64,000 nt of DNA from NCBI RefSeq assembly GCF_026410285.1, contig NZ_JAPMLP010000001.1:1-64000 (forward strand), read 5' to 3'. Both the position numbers and the translations under genes were made by a program. A model generated the notes under the pieces. That model did not search any database, had not been told where the DNA came from, and was given only the letters and a program-made list of their open reading frames with translations. Below, in pieces: positions 8,035 through 15,591 of the stretch (its first letter is position 1; every line of letters begins with the position of its first letter). The DNA comes from Sulfitobacter sp. F26169L (GTDB taxonomy: Bacteria > Pseudomonadota > Alphaproteobacteria > Rhodobacterales > Rhodobacteraceae).

Positions 8035-9081
8035 ATGATCCGCCACACCCTCACGTCACTGAACAGTATCGCAGCCATTGGCGCGGATACGATTATTGAT
8101 GTGCGCGCACCTTCCGAATTTGCCGAGGATCACGTGCCGGAAGCGGTGAATTTGCCTGTTCTAAGTGATGCCGAGCGCAGTCGCGTTGGCACGATCTACA
8201 CCCGGCAGAGCGCGTTTCTGGCACGCAAAACCGGCGCGGCGCTGGTGGCGGCCAATGCTGCGCGGCATTTGCAGGGGCCGCTTGCGCAGATGGGTGGTGA
8301 CTGGCAGCCGTTGATCTATTGCTGGCGCGGGGGGCAGCGGTCCGGCGCATTTGCAACCATTCTTGATCAGGTCGGCTGGCGCGTTCATCTGATTGAGGAT
8401 GGGTATCGCAGTTACCGCCGTCAGGTGAACAAGATGCTTTACGACACGCCTCTGCCACACCGCATCATGCTGGTTGACGGGGGCACCGGCACAGCAAAGA
8501 CGGCATTGTTGCATCACCTGCGCGGCGAGGGCGCGCAGATTCTAGATCTGGAGGGGCTGGCAGGACATCGCGGCTCCCTTTTCGGGGCGCTGGACGTGGC
8601 GCAGCCATCGCAAAAGATGTTTGAAACGCGTTTAGCCGCTGCGCTGCGGTCGCTTGATCCGACGCGCCTGACGTGGGTAGAGGGCGAAAGCAGCAAAGTT
8701 GGCGCGCGGGTTATCCCGCCGGTTGTCTGGGCCGCCATGCACCGCGCGCCCCGGATCGAAGTATCGGCGCCGGTTGGCGCGCGCGCCGCTTTTCTGTCCA
8801 CAGCCTATGCCGATCTGACACAGGACACCGATGCCCTGATCGCGCTGATTGATCAGTTGCGCGGGTATCATCCGGCAGAGGTGATCGCCGATTGGCAGGC
8901 GTTGGCCCGCGCGGACAATTGGCAGGCACTGGCCGCGCAATTGATGATCCACCACTACGATCCGCGCTACACAAAATCCCAGGCGCGGGCGGCAGAAAAG
9001 CCGCAGCAGGTGGTGCTGGGGGATTTGACGGCAGATACACTGGCGCAAACGGCCCGTGATCTGATCGCGCGTTTCAACTGA
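8035..9081 (+). CDS. mnmH: tRNA 2-selenouridine synthase MnmH (SelU)
   Basis: The 348-residue product converts 2-thiouridine at the wobble position of Lys, Glu and Gln tRNAs to 2-selenouridine, using selenophosphate, via a geranylated intermediate. The N-terminal rhodanese domain (about 10-130) carries the essential Cys96 in CWRGGQRS, at essentially the position known in E. coli (Cys97). The C-terminal part has a Walker A P-loop GGTGTAKT at 149-156. I chose the ATG at 8035 because the rhodanese domain begins directly after it; an in-frame extension to 7972 adds unlike sequence. It converges on selD, and the two genes overlap by 8 bases at their 3' ends. Clustering with selD supplies its selenophosphate donor. 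Confidence 0.95.
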   Translation: MIRHTLTSLNSIAAIGADTIIDVRAPSEFAEDHVPEAVNLPVLSDAERSRVGTIYTRQSAFLARKTGAALVAANAARHLQGPLAQMGGDWQPLIYCWRGGQRSGAFATILDQVGWRVHLIEDGYRSYRRQVNKMLYDTPLPHRIMLVDGGTGTAKTALLHHLRGEGAQILDLEGLAGHRGSLFGALDVAQPSQKMFETRLAAALRSLDPTRLTWVEGESSKVGARVIPPVVWAAMHRAPRIEVSAPVGARAAFLSTAYADLTQDTDALIALIDQLRGYHPAEVIADWQALARADNWQALAAQLMIHHYDPRYTKSQARAAEKPQQVVLGDLTADTLAQTARDLIARFN

Positions 9082-11239
9082 TTTTGATCGGCCCCGTGCC
9101 GTCAGACAAAGTGCCGATGATCCACCCCTCCAGCCCCTGCGCCTGAAGGGCATCAATCGCCTCTCGCGCCTGACGGGGGGGCAGCGCGGCCAACAACCCG
9201 CCAGCCGTCTGCGGATCATGCATCAGCGGATCGGCGATGCCGATGGTGGGCGCGTCGGCAATATTGGCCGCCAGCAGCGAGGAGTGGACACCCGCATCCG
9301 ACAACGCCCGCGCACCTTCATAGAGTGGCACCTTATCGCGCCATATTTCGCCGCGCAGGCCGGAGGCGTCACAAATGGCCTGAACATGACCGGCAAGACC
9401 GAAACCCGTCGTGTCCGTCATGGCGTGGGCCGCCCCCAATATCTGCGCGGCGATGTGCTGGGGCTGCGCCATGGTGTCCAGTGCGGCCGCCACCACACGC
9501 GCAGGCGCGGTGCCCGCCATAGGCGCGGCCAGTATTACACCCGCGCCTATAGGCCGCGTCAGCACCAACATATCCCCCGCCTGCGCACCCGCAACCGTGA
9601 TTGGCATGTCCTGACGGGTGCCCGTTACCGTGAACCCGATGGTCAGTTCGGCCCCCATGGTGGTATGTCCGCCCACCACGCTGGCGCCGGCCTGCGTAAA
9701 CACGTCCCTCGCGGCTGCGTTTATCTCGGCCAGTGTGCGCTGCTGTAGTGGCGCGGACATGCGCGGCAGAATGATGCTGGACAATGCGACCTGCGGCTTG
9801 GCCCCCATGGCCCAGATATCCCCCAACGCGTGCACAGCTGCGATACGGGTCATTCGGGCGGGGTCTTCGATGAACGCGCGCAGATGATCGGTGCTGAGCA
9901 CCTGAAAACCGCCCCCGGGCTGGCGTAGGATCGCGGCATCATCCCCTGCACCGGTCACAACATCGCCATGCCGCGTCTGCGATGATTGCCCAAGGGTCTG
10001 TTGCAAAACCGTGTTTCCAACTTTTGCGCCACATCCCCCGCACAGCGGCGCGGATTGTGCATCGTCTTTCACACCGCGCGCCACCACCGCAGGCAATGCG
10101 GTAGGGCGCATTACGGGAAGATCTTCAAGCTTGTTCATAAATGCGCGGTCAATACGGTCTTTCCACCGCCACAGTAGGGGGGCGGCGATGGCACCGCCGT
10201 ACTTTTCCGCCATGGCTGATTTCCTGCCGAGCGAGATCAACTTGAGATAGGATTTTTGCGGACGGAACGGTTTCAGGGTGGCGTCTGACAGAACAGCACG
10301 AAGGTTGTGATACAAAACCGGCGCGGCGCGCACGGCAAATACGCCAGCCTTGGGGCGTGGGGCAAACGGCATATGTGCGCAATCGCCTACTGCAAACAGG
10401 TTGGGATCGCCTTTCACGCGCAGATCGGGATCAATCACAATAAAGCCGTCGTGCAGGGGCAGGTCGGTCTGTGCGATCCAGCTATGGGGAAACGCCCCCG
10501 CAGCGCCCACGCACAATGTCGCCGCCACATCGGGCTGCTGCGACAGCACGACCTTGTCGTCGAGGATGTGCGTGATCTGCGCATCAGTGCGGATCGTAAT
10601 GCCCAAATCATGCATCGCGCGGCGCAGTTTGGCACGGGCGCTTGACCCCACGCCGGAGATATCCGGCCCCGCTTCGATCACCGTGATGTCGGGGGTGGCG
10701 TCTGCACTGTGCAAGGCATGGGCCATCGCCATGGCCAGTTCACACCCCGCAACACCGCCCCCGATGACCGCAACGGTTGGCGCGCTGCGGCCCTGCCGGA
10801 CATCCTCCAGAAAGCCGCGCCACTTTGCTGCGTAGATATCCAGCGGCTTGGCCCCGACCGCGTGTGCGTCAAACCCGTCAATATCCATCCGCGCGGTAAT
10901 ACCAAGGTCGATCGAAGCGATATCATAGGCAACGGGATCGCGCCCCGCCAGATGGATCATCTTCGCGCCCCGATCTATCGCCGTGGCGGAATCAAGGATC
11001 AGCCGCGCGCCTGCAAAACGGGCCAGACGCATCAGGTCAATCTCCAGCGTGTCACGGCTGTAATGGCCTGCGATATGACCGGGCAGCATGCCGGTGTAGG
11101 GGGCGGTGGGGCCAGGGTTGATCAGCGTCAACCGCGCACCGGGCAACGGGTTCATCCCCCATTTGCGCAACACCAGCGCATGTGCATGGCCGCCCCCGAC
11201 CAGCACCAGATCACGGGTGAAGGGGATTGTCGCTAACAT
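9074..11239 (-). CDS. selD: Flavoprotein-SelD fusion: NADH dehydrogenase-like domain plus selenide, water dikinase
   Basis: The 721-residue product is a fusion. Residues 1 to about 385 form a pyridine-nucleotide-disulfide/type II NADH dehydrogenase-like flavoprotein, with an FAD-binding GGGHAH near the start, an NAD-binding GGGVAGCE at 160-167 and FAVGDCAH near 282-289. Residues about 395-721 are selenophosphate synthetase, with the active-site segment CGGCGAK at 400-406 (cysteine rather than selenocysteine) and GAGDDAA downstream. The SelD part makes selenophosphate, AMP and phosphate from selenide, ATP and water. The flavoprotein half may generate or deliver reduced selenium at the membrane; that is inference. 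The start at 11239 places the first beta strand (RDLVLVGGG) at residue 9; the upstream in-frame extension is unlike the family. It lies 133 bases after the selenoprotein gene, behind a terminator-like hairpin. Confidence 0.93.
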   Translation of the reverse strand: MLATIPFTRDLVLVGGGHAHALVLRKWGMNPLPGARLTLINPGPTAPYTGMLPGHIAGHYSRDTLEIDLMRLARFAGARLILDSATAIDRGAKMIHLAGRDPVAYDIASIDLGITARMDIDGFDAHAVGAKPLDIYAAKWRGFLEDVRQGRSAPTVAVIGGGVAGCELAMAMAHALHSADATPDITVIEAGPDISGVGSSARAKLRRAMHDLGITIRTDAQITHILDDKVVLSQQPDVAATLCVGAAGAFPHSWIAQTDLPLHDGFIVIDPDLRVKGDPNLFAVGDCAHMPFAPRPKAGVFAVRAAPVLYHNLRAVLSDATLKPFRPQKSYLKLISLGRKSAMAEKYGGAIAAPLLWRWKDRIDRAFMNKLEDLPVMRPTALPAVVARGVKDDAQSAPLCGGCGAKVGNTVLQQTLGQSSQTRHGDVVTGAGDDAAILRQPGGGFQVLSTDHLRAFIEDPARMTRIAAVHALGDIWAMGAKPQVALSSIILPRMSAPLQQRTLAEINAAARDVFTQAGASVVGGHTTMGAELTIGFTVTGTRQDMPITVAGAQAGDMLVLTRPIGAGVILAAPMAGTAPARVVAAALDTMAQPQHIAAQILGAAHAMTDTTGFGLAGHVQAICDASGLRGEIWRDKVPLYEGARALSDAGVHSSLLAANIADAPTIGIADPLMHDPQTAGGLLAALPPRQAREAIDALQAQGLEGWIIGTLSDGTGPIKIS

Positions 11240-11345
11240 ATCGGCACACTGCAGGACGCGGAGGTTTTCATCATATCTATGTATTTGCCCTGTCCGCAGG
11301 CAAATGTCCAAGGTGGTCGCTACACCTTGTTGCGAGGTCGCGGAA

Positions 11346-11369
11346 ATCCCCCGCACACAGGCGGGGGAT
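11346..11369 (-). terminator. Hairpin after the UGSC selenoprotein gene
   Basis: A perfect 9-bp inverted repeat (11346-11354 and 11361-11369) with a 6-base loop begins 3 bases after the stop codon of the selenoprotein gene. On the minus strand it is followed by TTT. It probably ends or attenuates the selA-to-selenoprotein transcript before selD. Confidence 0.65.
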
Positions 11370-11372
11370 CAG

Positions 11373-11894
11373 CTAGTTTTCCGTAAGCGCTGCAATCACA
11401 GCGTCTAAGGCTTGCGCGGCTTTGATGCGCATTTCGTCATCGGTGGCATCCTGTATGGGATGGGGCACCAGAACATAGCGCGCACCGTCCATTCCCAACG
11501 CCTTGCGCTGGCTTTCGGCGGCTTGACCAAACGCACTTGAAGCGATGGCGACGGCAGGGATCTGCTGGGTTTCAAACCAGAAACAGTCGTGCATACTGCA
11601 CGTTGTACAAGATCCTCAGTCGGCCAGTGCCTCGATCAGAAAATCACATTCGTTGCGAATTTCCTCGCGCAGGGGCTGCGGACACGGTTTGGCAAATGTC
11701 GGTTTTGCGTAGCGCCGCACATCTACTTCGGGTGCCTTTTGCTTTAGCAGCCGCTCAAGCTCGTCGAGCATGACGTTGCCGCGCGGTTTGCTGATGTCCA
11801 ACAGTCCGATGGTCCCTGTCAGAATGCCGCTACGTGTTGTGATCTGACGTTCAACCGGCACACGCTCGTCTGTCGGGTCGAGAATTGTTACCAT
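11373..11894 (-). CDS. UGSC-motif selenoprotein with in-frame UGA read as selenocysteine
   Basis: This is a single 173-residue gene interrupted by one in-frame TGA at 11616-11618 (codon 93). The residues before and after the TGA join in the same frame to give ALAD-U-GSCTTCSMHDCFWFE, the signature of the UGSC-containing (seleno)protein family. A naive call would split it into a 92-residue and a 73-residue protein. The start ATG has a strong GGGAGG six bases upstream. Residues 1-92 are an alpha/beta domain; the Sec and Cys96 of U-G-S-C form a probable redox or metal/metalloid-binding pair, and nearby Cys99 and Cys104 add thiols. The gene sits 24 bases after the thioredoxin-fold fusion gene, downstream of selA, selB and the Sec tRNA, and carries a SECIS hairpin right after the UGA. 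Biochemical function of the family is not established to my knowledge. Confidence 0.93.
11583..11606 (-). promoter_or_regulatory. Bacterial SECIS hairpin
   Basis: Directly 3' of the UGA, the coding mRNA folds into CGUGC/GCACG (5 bp) closed by ACA/UGU across a small internal loop. The 5-base apical loop is AGUAU. The loop starts 18 bases after the UGA and has G in its second position, both as expected for bacterial SECIS elements recognised by SelB. Confidence 0.85.
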
Positions 11895-11918
11895 AAATAC
11901 CTCCCTCTGAAGTTCAGC

Positions 11919-13508
11919 CTAGCCCAAGTCGATCTTTTTGGAAACCGACAGTGATCCCACGGCCCCCGTGGCCCAGCCATGAAACACGGACGAGAATTTA
12001 CCTGCGTCCGAACCCGCCACGACGATATGGATGTACTCCGGTCCGGCGAATTTCGGCACCGTTTTTTGCAACGCTTCCGGCCCCATCTGCTCTGCTGTTT
12101 GCGCAGGGATGCCCGCGCCGCTGGTTTCATTCATCACCATTTCGGACATCGGGCGTGTGGTGACCTCTTGAATACGGTCACGCAGACGCTCTTTGGGGTA
12201 GGCGCCTTCGCGCGTCAGGGTATCCAGATGTTCGGGGCAGACGACCAGTAGGGCATCTACAGGCAAATTGCGCAGCTTCGGCAAAAACACTCCTTCAAGG
12301 CCGAGTCCGAGCGATCCTGCAATCTGGTCGGGGGCGCGGGACGGCTGATCAACGATCAAGGTAGGGCCACCCGTCATGGCAAATACCGTGACCACCGAAT
12401 CCTCGGCATCAAAGCCGCGTTCCACATGCAGCGCCGGCCATGGCGATCGTTCCTCCCACTCGGCAAAGCACATGGTGAATTTCATCGGATTGCCATGGGT
12501 GGAGCGTTCCACTCCGCCCGTGCTGGCCCCCCCGACATTGCGCACAACAAGGCGCAGCGCGCGGCCGATGGTGGCATTGGCGCGGTTTCCGGCCCCCAGC
12601 GCGCCCAGTTGCATGTTCATCCCGATCTTGTGGCGGATCGGTCCGTTGATCACCATCACCGGGGCCGCGCCCATGGTGGTGGCGGTGACGCCGTGAATGT
12701 TGAACTCATCGGTGCAGACCGCTTCGACAGCTGCAATCACCACCGGCAGGTATTCCGGTTTGCACCCGGCCATAACGGCATTGATGGCGATTTTCTCCAC
12801 CGTGGCTTCGCCCATGTTCGGCGGTACGGTTGCAATTATATCCTGCGGGTTGCGGTGGGTGCCGCCCAACATCCGCAGCACCCGTTCAGGCGTTGGCGGC
12901 ACCAGCGGCAGCCCGTCTGAAAACCCCTGATCAAACATGAATTCCGCTACATCATCACTGGCGGCGACATCAATACGCCGCGCTCTGATCGGGCTGTTGT
13001 CAGCGGCTGCGCGCAACTTGTCATATACGGAAGGATCGAGATGTTTTGACCCACAACCGGGGCGCCAGGCGGGCAGGCTGGCCCAGTCGATCTGCGCGGC
13101 AGGTAGGGTTGTTCTTGAAGCGATGTCTGTGGCCAGTGCCTCCCAATCTGCGCGGATGAAGCCTTCGAATTTCGACACTACTGCGCCGCTTTCGTCGATC
13201 CAGAACACCGACGGAACGCTTTCGATGTCCCACTCGAAAGCGGTTTTGCAGCTGCGGTCATCCAGCACGGGCATCGACAGCATATGGGTTGCAGCAAATG
13301 TTGCCGTATCATCTCCTGACTGCGAAATCAGCAGAACTTCCACTGTGTCACCGTATGCTTTGTGAAACGCCTCCAGCACCGGTGCTGCGGTATTGCATGT
13401 CTCGCAATCCTCTTTCACAAAACATACCAGACTGTACCGGTTGGCAGAAAGCGAGTGCGGATTACCTGCCAGATCGTTTAATACAAAAATTGGCTGCTGC
13501 GCGCTCAT
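11919..13508 (-). CDS. Thioredoxin-fold protein fused to a large uncharacterised domain, partner of the UGSC selenoprotein
   Basis: The 529-residue product starts with a thioredoxin/TlpA-like domain (1 to about 150) with redox motif CETC at 35-38 and a later cis-Pro region (ESVPSVFW). A large domain (about 160-529) follows that I do not recognise. It has conserved-looking Gly/Asn-rich segments (GGASTGGVERSTHGNP near 345-360) and a C-terminal half with alternating strands and helices. There is no signal peptide, so it is probably cytoplasmic. I place the start at 13508, where AGGGAGG precedes ATG by 6 bases; the longer frame to 13580 would abut the tRNA-Sec gene. It is followed 24 bases later by the selenoprotein. 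A thiol/selenol electron relay between the two is likely but inferred. Confidence 0.85.
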   Translation of the reverse strand: MSAQQPIFVLNDLAGNPHSLSANRYSLVCFVKEDCETCNTAAPVLEAFHKAYGDTVEVLLISQSGDDTATFAATHMLSMPVLDDRSCKTAFEWDIESVPSVFWIDESGAVVSKFEGFIRADWEALATDIASRTTLPAAQIDWASLPAWRPGCGSKHLDPSVYDKLRAAADNSPIRARRIDVAASDDVAEFMFDQGFSDGLPLVPPTPERVLRMLGGTHRNPQDIIATVPPNMGEATVEKIAINAVMAGCKPEYLPVVIAAVEAVCTDEFNIHGVTATTMGAAPVMVINGPIRHKIGMNMQLGALGAGNRANATIGRALRLVVRNVGGASTGGVERSTHGNPMKFTMCFAEWEERSPWPALHVERGFDAEDSVVTVFAMTGGPTLIVDQPSRAPDQIAGSLGLGLEGVFLPKLRNLPVDALLVVCPEHLDTLTREGAYPKERLRDRIQEVTTRPMSEMVMNETSGAGIPAQTAEQMGPEALQKTVPKFAGPEYIHIVVAGSDAGKFSSVFHGWATGAVGSLSVSKKIDLG

Positions 13509-13580
13509 GTCCATCCTCCCTGATGTCCTTTGGAGGTATCTTGCAAAGGGTCGGGCCGGAATGTCCAGACCTTGCTGCAT

Positions 13581-13675
13581 TGGCGGAGATGGATGGGAAT
13601 CGAACCCACCACGCGCCCAATAGACGCGTCCATGGTTTTGAAGACCAGGGAAGCCACCAGACTCCGGTCACCTCC
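13581..13675 (-). tRNA. selC: tRNA-Sec (anticodon TCA)
   Basis: The 95-base sequence matches the special shape of bacterial selenocysteine tRNA. The 5' strand GGAGGTG pairs with the 3' strand, giving an extended (8-position) acceptor with one mismatch at the last pair. The T arm loop is TTCGATT, the anticodon loop CTTCAAA carries TCA (13639-13641 on this strand's complement), the variable arm is long, and CCA is encoded at 13581-13583. Length equals that of E. coli tRNA-Sec. It lies 14 bases after selB and 72 bases before the thioredoxin-fold gene, so it is probably cut from the operon transcript. Confidence 0.95.
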
Positions 13676-13689
13676 GCACCAAAGGAAAC

Positions 13690-15591
13690 CTAGCAAACCT
13701 GTGAGAGCGGGGGAACCGCAATCGCGCCCGTCATCCGGCGCAGATCACCATTGCGCACCGTGATGCCGCATGTGTCAAAATACTCAAGAACCGGGATAAT
13801 GTATTTCCTGCTGGTGCAAAGCGCGCGGCGCGCCTGAGATGTGCTGAATTCGCATGGTGGCGGGAACGCTGTGCAGAGCGTTCCCGCAGCGGATTGGAAA
13901 CTGCGCCGGTGTACAATCACGGTCTGGTTTAAAGAAACATTGAAGAGCGAAACCAGATCGCCTTTGTCGACCAGCAGCGCAGTCAGATCATCGTCGAATG
14001 GTTGTTTTGCCAGATCAGCTGCGGCTAGCCCGGCATGGTTATAGGCGTCTTCGATCTGTTTCAGACGCTGGTGTTGTGGCGTCGAAAGATGCGCACGCGG
14101 ATCATGGCTGGTAAGTGCGCACCCGTCAGCGTGAAGACGCAGCTGTTTGTTCTCATCAAGAGCGCCCAGAATATGTTTGATGAGCAGGGGACGGGTTTCA
14201 GGAAATGAAATAGCCCCGTGCGGCGCAAGAGGGCGAAGCGGATTTTCGCGGTGATATGTGGTCAGCCCCTCGATCAGCGCTTGTTCCTGCGCTGCGAAGA
14301 ACCGGTTTGTAGAAAATGTATCTGCGTCAAGGTATTGCACTTCGCCGTTTAACGCGGCGCGCACTTCGCAAGCGCTATGACGTGACAGGCGAATAACGTC
14401 AACGGTGCTGGCCACGCCCCCGCCTGCATCACACAGCGCATCTGCAATCTGCAACGGCGATTGGGCTTTCACAGCCCTGAGCAATGCTAGACGCTGCCGG
14501 TTCCCACCGCTGACAGGTTTTGACAGCGTGTCCAGAAACACCGCACCGCCAAGGGTTTGTGGCGGGGAAAGGCGACGCAGGATCGCGCGCTGCCCTTCAA
14601 ACCCGCAAACCGCGCGATGAAAACGCAACTGCGCAAAACCCGTTTGCGCAGCCCCGATCCGGCCTGCACCAATTATCCGCACGGTTGCAACTTCGCTGCC
14701 GGTGCCGAACAGAACACGGATTTTTTCCATGTGCTTTAGTAGCGTCCTGCCACCACCCAGCATCGAGATTTCGGCATCAACGCAAGCGGACGGTTTTCGC
14801 GCAGGATCGCTGCACAAGACACCTCCGCGCGCGATGTCATCTTTTGCAACACCGCGCAGATTAACCGCGACACGCTCTCCGGTTTGGACACGCGCGCGCT
14901 CCTGCCCACGACTTTGCAAGCCGCGTATGGATACTTGCCGGTCTGCGGGTTGAAGAAACAAAGGCGTGTCAAGCGTCAAATCCCCACCCGCCAACGTCCC
15001 CGTGACGACCGTACCGCGCCCGGAAACGGAAAACACGCGATCAATCGCCAACATGCTGTGCTGCGGTGCCGTGCTCTGCGGGGGCAGGGCAAGCAATGTT
15101 TGCAATTCCTGTTCCAGCGGAGTCAGGCCCGCACCTGTCCGGGCTGAACACAGCACCATCGGCGCATCGGCCAGTATTGTGTCGCAAAGGGCCACACGGA
15201 TATTCTCCAGACAGGTCGCGTGATCCTGCGCAGGCACCAGATCGTTTTTGGTGATCGCAATCACACCGCGGTCGAGCCCCAGCAACCGCGCAATGACCAG
15301 ATGCTCCAGCGTTTGTGCGCGCACACCTTCAACTGCGGATACAACCAAGAGGGCAGCATGGGCGCCCGTGGTCGCGCCGACCATCGCGCCGATGAAATCC
15401 TCGTGTCCGGGGGCATCGATGAAATCGATTACACCGTGTGGATATTTTTTATGGGCAAAGCCTGTGACAATGGACAGACCGCGCGCTTTTTCTTCGGCGG
15501 TGCGGTCGGTTTCAATTCCCGTCAGGGCGCGCACAAGGGATGTTTTGCCATGATCGACGTGCCCGATCACCACGATGCAGCGGGTGTTCAT
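13690..15591 (-). CDS. selB: Selenocysteine-specific elongation factor SelB
   Basis: The 633-residue GTPase brings Sec-tRNA to the ribosome at UGA codons next to a SECIS hairpin. Visible GTP-binding motifs are GHVDHGKT (10-17), DAPGHE (59-64) and TKND (114-117). EF-Tu-like beta-barrel domains follow, and the last roughly 250 residues form winged-helix repeats that bind the SECIS RNA. The start is the ATG at 15591 because it overlaps the selA stop as ATGA (15588-15591); an upstream in-frame ATG at 15612 lies inside selA. Downstream comes the Sec tRNA. Confidence 0.97.
   Translation of the reverse strand: MNTRCIVVIGHVDHGKTSLVRALTGIETDRTAEEKARGLSIVTGFAHKKYPHGVIDFIDAPGHEDFIGAMVGATTGAHAALLVVSAVEGVRAQTLEHLVIARLLGLDRGVIAITKNDLVPAQDHATCLENIRVALCDTILADAPMVLCSARTGAGLTPLEQELQTLLALPPQSTAPQHSMLAIDRVFSVSGRGTVVTGTLAGGDLTLDTPLFLQPADRQVSIRGLQSRGQERARVQTGERVAVNLRGVAKDDIARGGVLCSDPARKPSACVDAEISMLGGGRTLLKHMEKIRVLFGTGSEVATVRIIGAGRIGAAQTGFAQLRFHRAVCGFEGQRAILRRLSPPQTLGGAVFLDTLSKPVSGGNRQRLALLRAVKAQSPLQIADALCDAGGGVASTVDVIRLSRHSACEVRAALNGEVQYLDADTFSTNRFFAAQEQALIEGLTTYHRENPLRPLAPHGAISFPETRPLLIKHILGALDENKQLRLHADGCALTSHDPRAHLSTPQHQRLKQIEDAYNHAGLAAADLAKQPFDDDLTALLVDKGDLVSLFNVSLNQTVIVHRRSFQSAAGTLCTAFPPPCEFSTSQARRALCTSRKYIIPVLEYFDTCGITVRNGDLRRMTGAIAVPPLSQVC

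Noticed and set aside
13509..13580. Upstream extension of the thioredoxin-fold protein to 13580
   Set aside because: It would run right up to the Sec tRNA. The ATG at 13508 has a proper AGGGAGG site and gives a normal thioredoxin-fold N-terminus.
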